Source: an uncultured Clostridia bacterium (GTDB lineage: Bacteria > Bacillota > Clostridia > TANB77 > CAG-508). Taken from it: DNA of 36,829 bases. Both the position numbers and the translations under genes were made by a program. Under the pieces are notes generated by a model. That model saw only the letters and a list, made by a program, of their open reading frames with translations, ran no database searches and was not told where the DNA came from. Shown here in pieces: positions 9,367-20,044 of the stretch. The stretch is from positions 1-36,829 of the forward strand of contig CALXCD010000016.1 of NCBI GenBank assembly GCA_944386715.1. Reading direction: 5' to 3'. Within the stretch, counting starts at the first letter, position 1, and the number at the start of each line of letters is the position of its first letter.

Positions 9367-9398
9367 TAAAAGGCTCACATCCAAATGTGGCCTTTTTT
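9367..9398 (-). terminator. Hairpin between rpmH and rnpA
   Basis: AAGGC-T-CACAT and ATGTGGCCTT pair with one bulged base around a CCAA loop, with T-runs on both sides (TTTTTT on the plus strand, TTTT on the minus strand). On the minus strand it would act as an attenuator giving more L34 than RnpA. Confidence 0.6.
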
Positions 9399-9434
9399 AC
9401 TAATGTCTGTGCTTCATAACATATAATTATTCTT

Positions 9435-9569
9435 TTAAGCAGTTAGTTTTTTTCTACCTTTTGCTCTTCTTGCTTTTAAAATATTTCTTCCTGATTTTGT
9501 TTTCATTCTTTTCATAAATCCATGTTCTTTCTTTTCTTGTCTTGTTTTTGGTTGAAATGTTCTTTTCAT
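9435..9569 (-). CDS. rpmH: 50S ribosomal protein L34
   Basis: 44 aa: it begins [18 protein letters not shown] and ends [13 protein letters not shown], the full and canonical L34. GGAGG at 9581-9577 precedes the ATG at 9569. It heads the leftward operon and borders oriC in the standard Firmicutes way. Confidence 0.97.
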   Translation of the reverse strand: MKRTFQPKTRQEKKEHGFMKRMKTKSGRNILKARRAKGRKKLTA

Positions 9570-9646
9570 TTTGGCACCTCCTACTGTTTTTGATATTTAT
9601 AAAATTCCATTTCTGGAAATTTGTTACGAAAATAACAAGTATATCG

Positions 9647-9676
9647 ATTATACAGTAGTTTTACATGAAATGTCAA
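9647..9676 (-). promoter_or_regulatory. Promoter of the rpmH operon
   Basis: The minus strand has a consensus TTGACA (9676-9671), an 18-nt spacer and a consensus TATAAT (9652-9647), about 80 nt before rpmH. Confidence 0.8.
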
Positions 9677-9761
9677 GACATTTTTTTTATTTTAGAAAAA
9701 AACAGTGGAAAAATTGTGAAAAAAGTTTATAAAATTGCTAAAAAAAGAGAAAACAAAATAG

Positions 9762-9835
9762 AATATATTAATATTTTTAACAAAACATAACTTAGGTTTA
9801 ATAATCTATTTCTTTTCTGCAAATATTAATATATT
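9762..9835. repeat. 15-bp perfect inverted repeat in the left part of oriC
   Basis: AATATATTAATATTT (9762-9776) and its reverse complement (9821-9835) are separated by 44 nt. The region is almost pure A/T, and lies between the rpmH promoter and the upstream DnaA boxes. It could help duplex opening or terminate stray transcripts. Confidence 0.5.
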
Positions 9836-9895
9836 TTATTTTATTAAAAGCATTTTATATAAATTTCTTGAAATATTTTTGTAAAATAAGTTGAG

Positions 9896-10105
9896 TTTTC
9901 CACAGTTTTTTTATAAGTTTTCCACAATTAAAAAAAATTTTCCACAATCTTATTGACTTCTTTTGACAAAATTTGTTATGATAGGGGCGTACAAAAAAGA
10001 TGACTTTTTTCTTGATATTACTTAAATTTTTGTTCGTATCAATCATCTTAATTGTGACACAAATATTACAATATTATCAACACCTGTGGATAACTTTGTG
10101 GATAA
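9896..10105. other. Upstream oriC: DnaA-box cluster before dnaA
   Basis: Three TTTTCCACA boxes (9896-9904, 9918-9926, 9938-9946) sit about 20-22 bp apart on the plus strand. Two perfect TGTGGATAA boxes (10085-10093, 10097-10105; TTATCCACA on the minus strand) lie 12 bp apart immediately before dnaA. The dnaA promoter lies between the two groups, which fits autoregulation by DnaA. This matches the incA/incB side of a bipartite Bacillus-type origin. Confidence 0.85.
9953..9982 (+). promoter_or_regulatory. dnaA promoter
   Basis: TTGACT (9953-9958), an 18-nt spacer and TATGAT (9977-9982), flanked by DnaA boxes on both sides. It leaves a leader of about 140 nt. Confidence 0.6.
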
Positions 10106-10130
10106 CATGATTATAAAAGGAGGATTAAAA

Positions 10131-11486
10131 ATGGCAACAGACAAAGATGAACTGATTCACCAACTAAAAGAAGCACTAAAACCAGAGGTAACAAAAATAT
10201 CTTATGACACTTGGATTATGCCATTAGGCATTAGAAGTATCGAAAATGATAATATTGTCTTTACTACAAACTCAGAATATCAAAAAGATTTTATCGAAAA
10301 CAAATTTAGAAGTCTTATTTTCTATGCATTAAGAAGCATTACCAACAAAGAATGGTCTTTTTCCGTTGTAGATTTATCAAAGGAAAAAGAAGAAACTAGC
10401 AATGAAATTATAAAAAACCAAACAGAAAGTATCACAAGTGAAGAAGCAGAATCAAACAAATCAACATTAAATCCAAAATACACTTTTGAAACTTTTGTCG
10501 TAGGAAATAACAATCGATTTGCACATGCAGCAGCTTTAGCAGTAGGAAATGAACCATCCAAATCTTATAACCCATTATTTTTATATGGGGGAGTAGGACT
10601 AGGAAAAACTCACCTAATGCATGCTATTGGAAATAGAATTATAGAAAATAATAAAAACGCAAATGTTTTATATGTCACTTCTGAAAAATTCACAAATCAA
10701 TTGATAAATGCTATTAAAGACAATAAAAACGAAGTATTTAGAAATAAATATAGAAATATTGATGTACTTCTTATCGATGATATTCAATTTATTGCTGGAA
10801 AAGAAAGAGTGCAAGAAGAATTTTTCCATACTTTCAATTCCTTATATGAAGATGGAAATCAAATCATTATCTCAAGTGATAAACCACCAAGAGATATTCC
10901 ATTTCTAGAAGATAGATTAAAATCTAGATTCGAATGGGGGTTACTTGCAGATATTTCCTGTCCAGATTATGAAACACGTCTAGCAATTTTAAGAAAAAAA
11001 GCACAAGATGAAGGAGTTATCATTGAAGATTTTATTCTTTCAAACATTGCAAATAAAATAGATTCTAACATTAGAGAACTAGAAGGAGTCTTTAATAAAA
11101 TCGTTGCAAGAGCATCTTTAACACATAGTCCAATCACAATAGAGCTAGCAGAAAATATTATCAATGAATTTAAATACGAAAATGAGAAAGTAATTTCTTG
11201 TGATTTTATAAAAGAAACCGTTTCTAAGTACTTTAGTATAGACAAAGACGACCTAGCCGGAAATAAAAGATCAAATGATATTGCCTTCCCAAGACAAATT
11301 GCAATGTATCTTTGCAGGGAAGTAGCAAATATGTCATTTCCTCAAATTGGTATTGATTTTGGAGGTAGAGATCATTCTACAGTAATGCATGCTTATCGAA
11401 AAATCAGTAAAGAAATTAAAGAAAAAAGCAATACCAAGTTAATTGTGGATAGTGTGAAAAACATCATCATAAATGGAAAACAATAA
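10131..11486 (+). CDS. dnaA: Chromosomal replication initiator DnaA
   Basis: 451 aa from ATG 10131 (AAAGGAGG upstream). The frame is open to 10086, but that stretch is the DnaA-box pair. Domain I spans about 1-80, a variable linker II about 85-115, and the AAA+ domain has Walker A GGVGLGKT at 153-160 and Walker B LLIDDIQF. The C-terminal domain IV has the DnaA signature GGRDHSTVMHAYRKI for recognising DnaA boxes. It opens oriC and loads the helicase with DnaD/DnaB/DnaI-type partners, candidates for which are encoded at 30605-32586. The length is normal for clostridia. Confidence 0.98.
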   Translation: MATDKDELIHQLKEALKPEVTKISYDTWIMPLGIRSIENDNIVFTTNSEYQKDFIENKFRSLIFYALRSITNKEWSFSVVDLSKEKEETSNEIIKNQTESITSEEAESNKSTLNPKYTFETFVVGNNNRFAHAAALAVGNEPSKSYNPLFLYGGVGLGKTHLMHAIGNRIIENNKNANVLYVTSEKFTNQLINAIKDNKNEVFRNKYRNIDVLLIDDIQFIAGKERVQEEFFHTFNSLYEDGNQIIISSDKPPRDIPFLEDRLKSRFEWGLLADISCPDYETRLAILRKKAQDEGVIIEDFILSNIANKIDSNIRELEGVFNKIVARASLTHSPITIELAENIINEFKYENEKVISCDFIKETVSKYFSIDKDDLAGNKRSNDIAFPRQIAMYLCREVANMSFPQIGIDFGGRDHSTVMHAYRKISKEIKEKSNTKLIVDSVKNIIINGKQ

Positions 11487-11585
11487 AAAGCAATATAGTT
11501 TGCTTCCATTTCTAAAAATTTGTGTTTGTAAAAATAGTTGTTCGAAAAAAAGAAGCTTTCTCTTCTTACGGAACAGCTAGATTGA

Positions 11586-11775
11586 CTATCCACACCCCAA
11601 CTGTTGAAAACATGTTTATAACATGTGTATAAGTCAATTTTACACAATAACAAAAATTGACTGTGGATTATTTAACAAGTTTTCCACAGAATTATAAACA
11701 GTAATTTTATTAGGGATTCTAACTATCAACATAGTTTTCCACAGTTTCCACAGCACCTAATACTATTACTACTAA
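11586..11775 (+). other. Downstream oriC: DnaA boxes plus DnaA-trio unwinding element
   Basis: Boxes are seen at 11586-11594 (CTATCCACA), 11662-11670 (TGTGGATTA, minus), 11680-11688 (TTTTCCACA), 11735-11743 (TTTTCCACA) and 11744-11752 (GTTTCCACA). The last two abut and are followed by a short GC-richer CAGCACC and a run of trinucleotides TAATACTATTACTACTAA (11758-11775), then pure A/T. That order is the basal unwinding system described for Bacillus subtilis oriC, so strand opening is predicted at about 11756-11810. Confidence 0.75.
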
Positions 11776-11818
11776 ATATATTATATTATAATTTATAAAT
11801 ATATAAAGGAGGACCAAA

Positions 11819-12937
11819 ATGAAAATAGTTTGTTACAAGGATACAATCCTAAAAGCTATTAATTCCGTAGTAAAAGGTGGAGCATCTAAAACAACAATGC
11901 CTATCTTAGAAGGAATTCTTATTCAAACAAATGACAATGAAATAAAATTAACAACCTATGATTTAGAAATAGGAATAGAATATGTAATGGAATGTGAAGT
12001 AAAAGAACAAGGAAGTACCGTAGTAAATGCAGTTATGTTTAGTGAAATCATTAGAAAATTGCCAGATACAGAAATTAGTATTACACTAAATGACAAAAAT
12101 CTATTAGAAATCGAATGTGAAGGTTCATTATATAAATTAGCAACCATGAATCCAGAAGAATTTCCAGAATTACCAAAAATAGAGGTAGAAAATTCTATAG
12201 AAGTTAGCCAAAATGTATTAAAAAATATGATTAGAAAAACAATATTTGCAGTAAGCAATGAAGAAAGTAGACCAATTTTCACAGGATGTTTATTTGAAGT
12301 AGAAAACAATAAATTAACATTAGTAGCAGTAGACGGATTTAGATTAGCATTAAGAAGCGTATTTTTAACAAAGCAAAGTAATGACTTTAAAGCTGTTATA
12401 CCAGGAAAAACATTAAACGAAGTCAATAAAATAATGGCAGATTCATTTGAACCAGTAACAATAGGTATATCTAAAAATCAAGCATTATTTGAGATGGATA
12501 ATTGTAAAATTGTAACAAGAATCCTAGATGGAGAATTTTTAAATTATAAAAATGTTATTCCAAGTAATTGGGAAACAAGAATAAAAGTAAATAAAAATAG
12601 TATTCAAAATAGCTTTGAAAGAATCAGTTTAATATCATCATCTTCTGTAGAAAAAGAAAAAAAATATCCTGTAAAAATACAAGTAGATATAGGAAAAGTT
12701 ACCATTTCTTGTACCAATCAAACAGGTGATGCTAAGGAAGAATTATATGTTTCTACAGAAGGAAAAAATTTAGAAGCAGGATTTAACCCAAAATATTTCT
12801 TAGATAGTTTAAAAGTAATAGAAGAAGAAGAGGTTTATATCGAATTTGGAACAAGCATTTCACCATGTTTGATAAAATCTGTTGAAAACAAAGAATACAC
12901 TTATATGATATTACCAATAAGATTAAAAGAAGATTAA
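11819..12937 (+). CDS. dnaN: DNA polymerase III sliding clamp (beta subunit)
   Basis: 372 aa with three clamp domains. The N-terminus MKIVCYKDTILKAINSVVKG, the central SNEESRPIFTGCLFE and the C-terminal YTYMILPIRL are characteristic. The ring-shaped dimer tethers polymerase III to DNA. AAAGGAGG precedes the ATG. It lies 332 nt after dnaA across the downstream half of oriC and ends in its own terminator, so recF and gyrB need another promoter. Confidence 0.97.
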   Translation: MKIVCYKDTILKAINSVVKGGASKTTMPILEGILIQTNDNEIKLTTYDLEIGIEYVMECEVKEQGSTVVNAVMFSEIIRKLPDTEISITLNDKNLLEIECEGSLYKLATMNPEEFPELPKIEVENSIEVSQNVLKNMIRKTIFAVSNEESRPIFTGCLFEVENNKLTLVAVDGFRLALRSVFLTKQSNDFKAVIPGKTLNEVNKIMADSFEPVTIGISKNQALFEMDNCKIVTRILDGEFLNYKNVIPSNWETRIKVNKNSIQNSFERISLISSSSVEKEKKYPVKIQVDIGKVTISCTNQTGDAKEELYVSTEGKNLEAGFNPKYFLDSLKVIEEEEVYIEFGTSISPCLIKSVENKEYTYMILPIRLKED

Positions 12938-12966
12938 AGGTAGAATTTTTTCTACCTTTAATTTTT
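12935..12966 (+). terminator. Terminator after dnaN
   Basis: A perfect 10-bp stem TAAAGGTAGA / TCTACCTTTA (12935-12944, 12951-12960) is followed by ATTTTT. The stem includes the dnaN stop codon. Confidence 0.8.
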
Positions 12967-13107
12967 AAAAAAGTTATCCACAAATAAAGAACTAATTGGG
13001 GATAAAAAATATAAAAAAATAAAAAATAAATAAATGAAAAAATTAGAAAAAAATTAAAAAAAATAGAATAAATTAGAAAAAAATAGAAAATAAAAATAAA
13101 ACTAAAC

Positions 13108-13268
13108 ACGAAAATCCAAAATAAGCGAATTTTATTTTTTATTAATATAATTTCATATTAATAAAATAAATAAAATAAAACGGAAAATAATAAAAAATAG
13201 AAAAAATTAGAAAAAAATAGAAAAAAAAAGAATAAATTAGAAAAAAATAGTTTATAAATTGTGGATAA
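13108..13268 (+). repeat. Dispersed DnaA-box repeat, copy A
   Basis: It starts ACGAAAATCCAAAATAA and continues through TTTTTTATTAATATAATTT to a conserved end TTTATAAATTGTGGATAA. The end contains a DnaA box on the minus strand. Similarity to copy C extends upstream to about 13030. Confidence 0.7.
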
Positions 13269-13429
13269 TAAAAAGAAAAACAAAGTAAAAAAAGAATAAA
13301 TAATAAAAATAGAATAAATAAGAAGAGAAAATAAAAAAAAATTTAAAAAAATAAAATAAATTAAAAGAAAAATTAGAATAAAATAAAAAAATAAGAAAAA
13401 AATATAAAATAAAAAATAAAAAAAAGAAT

Positions 13430-13578
13430 GAAAATCCAAAATAAAGCAATTTAATTTTTTATTAATATAATTAAATATTAAAAAAATAAATAAATTAAAA
13501 CAGAAAATAATAAAAAATAGAAAAAATTAGAAAAAAAAAGAATAAATTAGAAAAAAATAGTTTATAAATTGTGGATAA
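13430..13578 (+). repeat. Dispersed DnaA-box repeat, copy B
   Basis: It has the same order of blocks as copy A: GAAAATCCAAAATAAAGCAA, TTTTTTATTAATATAATT, GAATAAATTAGAAAAAAATA, TTTATAAATTGTGGATAA. It ends about 60 nt before recF. Confidence 0.7.
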
Positions 13579-13638
13579 AAGAAATGAAAAACAAATAAAA
13601 AAGAATAAAAAAGAAAATAAAATAAATTGGAGAAAAAT

Positions 13639-16685
<3,047 letters not shown>

Positions 16686-16690
16686 AAAAT

Positions 16691-16726
16691 TTAATGGCAG
16701 ATAGTAAAATAACTATCTGCCATTAA
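16691..16726 (+). terminator. Hairpin after gyrB
   Basis: A perfect 15-bp stem TTAATGGCAGATAGT / ACTATCTGCCATTAA with an AAAATA loop starts five bases after the stop codon. The tail is not T-rich, so it may stabilise the mRNA 3' end or terminate inefficiently. Confidence 0.6.
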
Positions 16727-17204
16727 TCTATAAAGCTAATAATAATCTTAACTAAAACTAATACATATAATATTCAAACCTAATATATATTGCTATATAA
16801 ATAAGCCTTCTACCACACATATTAATCATTCGTTCGACCATTAATACACCACAAGTAACCATATTCATCCCGAAGGGACTAATAATAACCACTTCAAAAT
16901 ACTAGATATAAGAATAATCTTAGCTCGAATATATTACCTATCCTTTAACCATATAGAGAAATTAAAAATGATAAAGAACCAATTTTAAAAAAACAAAAGG
17001 GATATAGCTTACAAACAAATAATATATTCTTCTCGCTGACACATTATAATATATTAAAATACACTATAATATATCTTTGTCCGAATGATAATGAACTAAT
17101 GATAATCCATTATAACTCTTGGCTCAACTATTATTAACCTTACAATCATAGTATGTTCAAAAATAAAAAAAATATACAAAAATAAAAAAATTTTTTTTAA
17201 AGAC
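16727..17204. other. Gene-free spacer of atypical composition
   Basis: About 480 nt with no supported gene on either strand. Unlike the A-rich spacers around it, this stretch contains frequent C and balanced A/T, small dyads such as CCCGAAGGG (16871 area), and the near-repeat AATAATCTTA(A/G)CT at about 16739 and 16911. It could be a decayed gene or a structured RNA; neither was recognised. Confidence 0.4.
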
Positions 17205-17233
17205 TTGACAGATGATGGAAAATAATGTAAGAT
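17205..17233 (+). promoter_or_regulatory. Promoter of the virB4 cluster
   Basis: Consensus TTGACA (17205-17210), a 17-nt spacer and TAAGAT (17228-17233), 25 nt before the first gene. The spacer motif GATGGAAAATAATGTAAG resembles sequence at the start of the minus-strand secretion operon and at the promoter at 76-105. Confidence 0.65.
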
Positions 17234-17258
17234 AATCACACTTAAGGAGGTGAAAAAA

Positions 17259-17831
17259 ATAAAAGAAAAAACCCTACAGCAATGGATGCCGATAGATTAC
17301 ATTTTAGAGAATGGAATTATAAAATTAAAAAATAATAAATATATAAAAATTTTAAAAATAATTCCTATCAATTACAATTTAAAATCTGATTTAGAAAAAG
17401 CAGCAATTTTAAATTCATATAAAACTTTTTTAAAAACATGTCCTTTTCAAATGCAAATTTTAATTCAAAGTAGTAAAGAAAATCTAGAAAAAAATATTTT
17501 TAATATTCAAAAAAATATCCAAAAAAAAGAAAATAAAAAATTAACAAAAATAGCTAATAAATATATAGAATATATTAATAAAATTAATTCTAATAAAAAA
17601 TCATCTTCTAAAAATTTTTATCTCATAATATCTAATGAAATATCCAAAAATCAAGAGAATATAGAATCCATTGAAATTATTAAAAATGATTTAAAAGAAA
17701 AATATTTTAAAATCAAAGAATGTTTATATCGTTGTGGAAATTCCGTAATAGAAATTAATACAAAAGAAGAAATAATAAAAATATTAAAAACATTTTTTAA
17801 TGCTAGAAAAAATAATTTAAATAAAAATTAA
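17259..17831 (+). CDS. TraC-like accessory protein of a type IV secretion system (AUA start)
   Basis: 190 aa if started at ATA 17259. AAGGAGG ends at 17250, leaving an 8-nt spacer. A GTG at 17250 overlaps the Shine-Dalgarno and cannot use it, and the next ATG (17286) has no ribosome site. The N-terminal block LQQWMPIDYILENGIIKLKN and the PINYNLKSDLEKAAILNSYK and MQILIQSS stretches resemble the N-terminal domain found in TraC/VirB4-associated proteins of Gram-positive and candidate-phyla conjugation loci. The rest is lysine/asparagine-rich and helical. It is first in a cluster with the VirB4 ATPase. The family assignment is from memory of motifs. Confidence 0.6.
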   Translation: MKEKTLQQWMPIDYILENGIIKLKNNKYIKILKIIPINYNLKSDLEKAAILNSYKTFLKTCPFQMQILIQSSKENLEKNIFNIQKNIQKKENKKLTKIANKYIEYINKINSNKKSSSKNFYLIISNEISKNQENIESIEIIKNDLKEKYFKIKECLYRCGNSVIEINTKEEIIKILKTFFNARKNNLNKN

Positions 17832-18195
17832 AAAATTTAAAAATTAGAAAAAAATAGAATAAAATAGAATGAATTAGAAAAAAAAAGAAAATAAAAATAA
17901 AATAAAACGCGAAAATCAAAAATAAAGCAATTTAATTTTTTATTAATATAATTTAATATAAAAAAAATAAATAAATTAAAAAAGAAAATAATGAAAATTA
18001 GAAAAAAATAGAAAAAATTAGCAAAAAAAAGAATAAATTAGAAAAAAATAGTTTATAAATTGTGGATAAAGTAAAACAAAAAGAAATCAAAAAAGAATTT
18101 AAAATAAAAAATTAAAATAAATAGAGTAAAAAATGTGGAAAATATAAAAATAAAATAAAAAAATAAATAATTAATATTAAAAAAATAATAAAAAA
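17832..18195. other. A-rich spacer before virB4, copied from the recF upstream region
   Basis: About 360 nt, non-coding. It holds repeat copy C, and both flanks also match the dnaN-recF spacer: 17838-17910 resembles 13030-13107, and 18116-18173 resembles 13619-13671, the latter including the first codons of recF (ATGTGGAAAATATAAAA here). A DnaA box is at 18061-18069. Confidence 0.6.
17911..18069 (+). repeat. Dispersed DnaA-box repeat, copy C
   Basis: GAAAATCAAAAATAAAGCAA, TTTTTTATTAATATAATTT, GAATAAATTAGAAAAAAATA and the terminal TTTATAAATTGTGGATAA appear in the same order as in copies A and B, about 4.5 kb away. Confidence 0.7.
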
Positions 18196-18208
18196 GGAGG
18201 AGAAAAAA

Positions 18209-20044
18209 ATAAACAAAAAAAGAATTGAAAAAAATAATTTTTTAGAAGGAAGTATTTTAGATAATGATAAAATAGCACCTAGTTATTTAAACAATCAAAA
18301 TCCAAAATATTTAGAAATTGATAATTTATATTATTCTGGATTTATAGCAGTTAATTATTATAGAGAGCAAAATGATATTTTATTAAAAACATTAATTGAA
18401 TCCAATATCAATATGAATATTTCAATTTTTTATGAAAGACAAGACCCATATAAAACCATAAAAGATTTGACATATCATATAGGGAACGTAGGAGTAGAGC
18501 TAAAAGAAAAAAATCAAAATAGACAAGATATTGACATTGCAGCATTTACCTATCAAGATGCAAAATATATTAGAAAAGAATTACAAGTAAACAATGAAGA
18601 TATTTACTATTTATATCTTTACATTATTATTTATGCAAAAGAAATAAAAGAATTAAATTTTTATTTAGATAAAATAGAAGGAATTGCACAAAGCAAAGGA
18701 ATTCAAACAAAAAGAGCAAACTTCAGACAAGAGGAACTATTTCTTTCCTGTCTGCCATTAATGGAAAATAATAAAATATTAAAAGAAGTAGGAAAAAGAA
18801 ATATCTTAACATCAGGATTAGTATCTACATATCCTTTCATATCTTCCAATCTTTTTGATGAAGAAGGAATTTTTGTTGGTACTAATATCTACAATAATTC
18901 TTTAGTATTTATTGATAAATATAAAACACAAAAATATAAAAATGCTAATATTTGTATTTTTGGAACAAGTGGAGCAGGGAAATCTTTTTATACAAAATTA
19001 TTAATTCTAAGATACCACTTATTAGGAATAAAACAATATATTATAGACCCAGATAGAGAATATGATAATTTATGTAGGGAATTAGGAGGAGTACAAATAA
19101 AAATTGGACCGAATTCTAATACGTTTATTAATATATTAGAAATTAGAGAAGAAAGCATAGAAGACGGAGAAAATGGATATTTAGTAACAAAAATAGGAAG
19201 ATTAATTGGATTTTTCAATTTAATATTTGGAGAATTAAATGAAGAAGAAAAAGCACTATTAGAAGAAAAATTAATAGAAACTTATCAATTAAAAGGAATA
19301 ACTTTTGATGACAATAGTCTATATAACAAAAGTAAGAAAACAAATAAAAAAGAATTTAAAAAGTCTGAACAAATGCCAATTTTAGAAGACTTATATCATG
19401 TTTTAGAAAAAGATAAAAAAACAAAAAAATTCCATATCAAATTACTGCCATTTGTAAAAGGTTCTATGAAATACTTTAACGAATATACAAATGTAGAATT
19501 AAAAAATGATTTAATTGTAGCAGATGTATATGATTTAGGAGAAGAAAATCTAAAATACGGAATGTTTGTTTGTGCAGAAATTTTGTGGGATAAAATCAAA
19601 GAAAAAAGAGAAGAAAAGAAAACAATTTATTTAGATGAAATATGGAGATTAATAGGAGTCACTTCGAATAAAGATGTAGCAAGTTTTATTTATAAAATAT
19701 TTAAAACCATACGAAAGTATGGTGGAAGTAGTGTTGCCATAACACAAGATATTTCAGATATCTTTAGTCTAGAAGGAGGTGTTTATGGAAAAAGTATTTT
19801 AAATAATTCTAGCATAAAAACATTTTTTGCATTAGAAGAAGAAAATATTAAAATATTAGCAGAATATTCTAATTTATCTGAAAAAGAAAAAATAGAAATC
19901 AAATCTTTAAAAAGAGGAGAATGTTTAATGTTTGTTGGGGAAGACCATATTTTAACTAAAATAGAAGCAAGTAAAATAGAGAAAAAAATAATTGAAGGAG
20001 AAGAATTAAATGAAACAGATTTTGACAGCGATGAACAATCCTAA
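18209..20044 (+). CDS. VirB4/TraE-type conjugation ATPase (AUA start)
   Basis: 611 aa when started at ATA 18209. GGAGG ends at 18200, again with an 8-nt spacer. There is no in-frame ATG, GTG or TTG until 18413, yet the residues before that (LDNDKIAPSYLNN...NPKYLEIDNLYY) match the conserved VirB4 N-terminus, so the start must be upstream. Walker A GTSGAGKS is at about 252-259, Walker B in KKTIYLDEIWRLIG, and the sensor-like AITQDISDIF follows. VirB4 proteins power assembly and substrate passage of type IV secretion systems at the inner membrane. It overlaps the next gene by 35 nt. It probably acts with the products at 32672-36088. Confidence 0.85.
   Translation: MNKKRIEKNNFLEGSILDNDKIAPSYLNNQNPKYLEIDNLYYSGFIAVNYYREQNDILLKTLIESNINMNISIFYERQDPYKTIKDLTYHIGNVGVELKEKNQNRQDIDIAAFTYQDAKYIRKELQVNNEDIYYLYLYIIIYAKEIKELNFYLDKIEGIAQSKGIQTKRANFRQEELFLSCLPLMENNKILKEVGKRNILTSGLVSTYPFISSNLFDEEGIFVGTNIYNNSLVFIDKYKTQKYKNANICIFGTSGAGKSFYTKLLILRYHLLGIKQYIIDPDREYDNLCRELGGVQIKIGPNSNTFINILEIREESIEDGENGYLVTKIGRLIGFFNLIFGELNEEEKALLEEKLIETYQLKGITFDDNSLYNKSKKTNKKEFKKSEQMPILEDLYHVLEKDKKTKKFHIKLLPFVKGSMKYFNEYTNVELKNDLIVADVYDLGEENLKYGMFVCAEILWDKIKEKREEKKTIYLDEIWRLIGVTSNKDVASFIYKIFKTIRKYGGSSVAITQDISDIFSLEGGVYGKSILNNSSIKTFFALEEENIKILAEYSNLSEKEKIEIKSLKRGECLMFVGEDHILTKIEASKIEKKIIEGEELNETDFDSDEQS

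Larger units (their letters stand above)
12967..13638. other. A-rich dnaN-recF spacer carrying DnaA boxes and repeats
   Basis: About 670 nt, almost all A on the plus strand with TAA in every frame, so not coding. A perfect DnaA box TTATCCACA sits at 12974-12982 and inverted boxes TGTGGATAA at 13260-13268, 13570-13578 and 13640-13648, the last inside the first codons of recF. The space is filled by two copies of a dispersed repeat. The S4-domain gene (yaaA) usual at this place in Firmicutes is absent. Confidence 0.7.

Noticed and set aside
10086..10130. DnaA N-terminal extension.
   Set aside because: It is encoded by the paired DnaA boxes and has no ribosome site; ATG 10131 fits the family start.
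17250..17252. GTG start for the TraC-like gene.
   Set aside because: The GTG overlaps the GGAGG that would have to act as its ribosome site.
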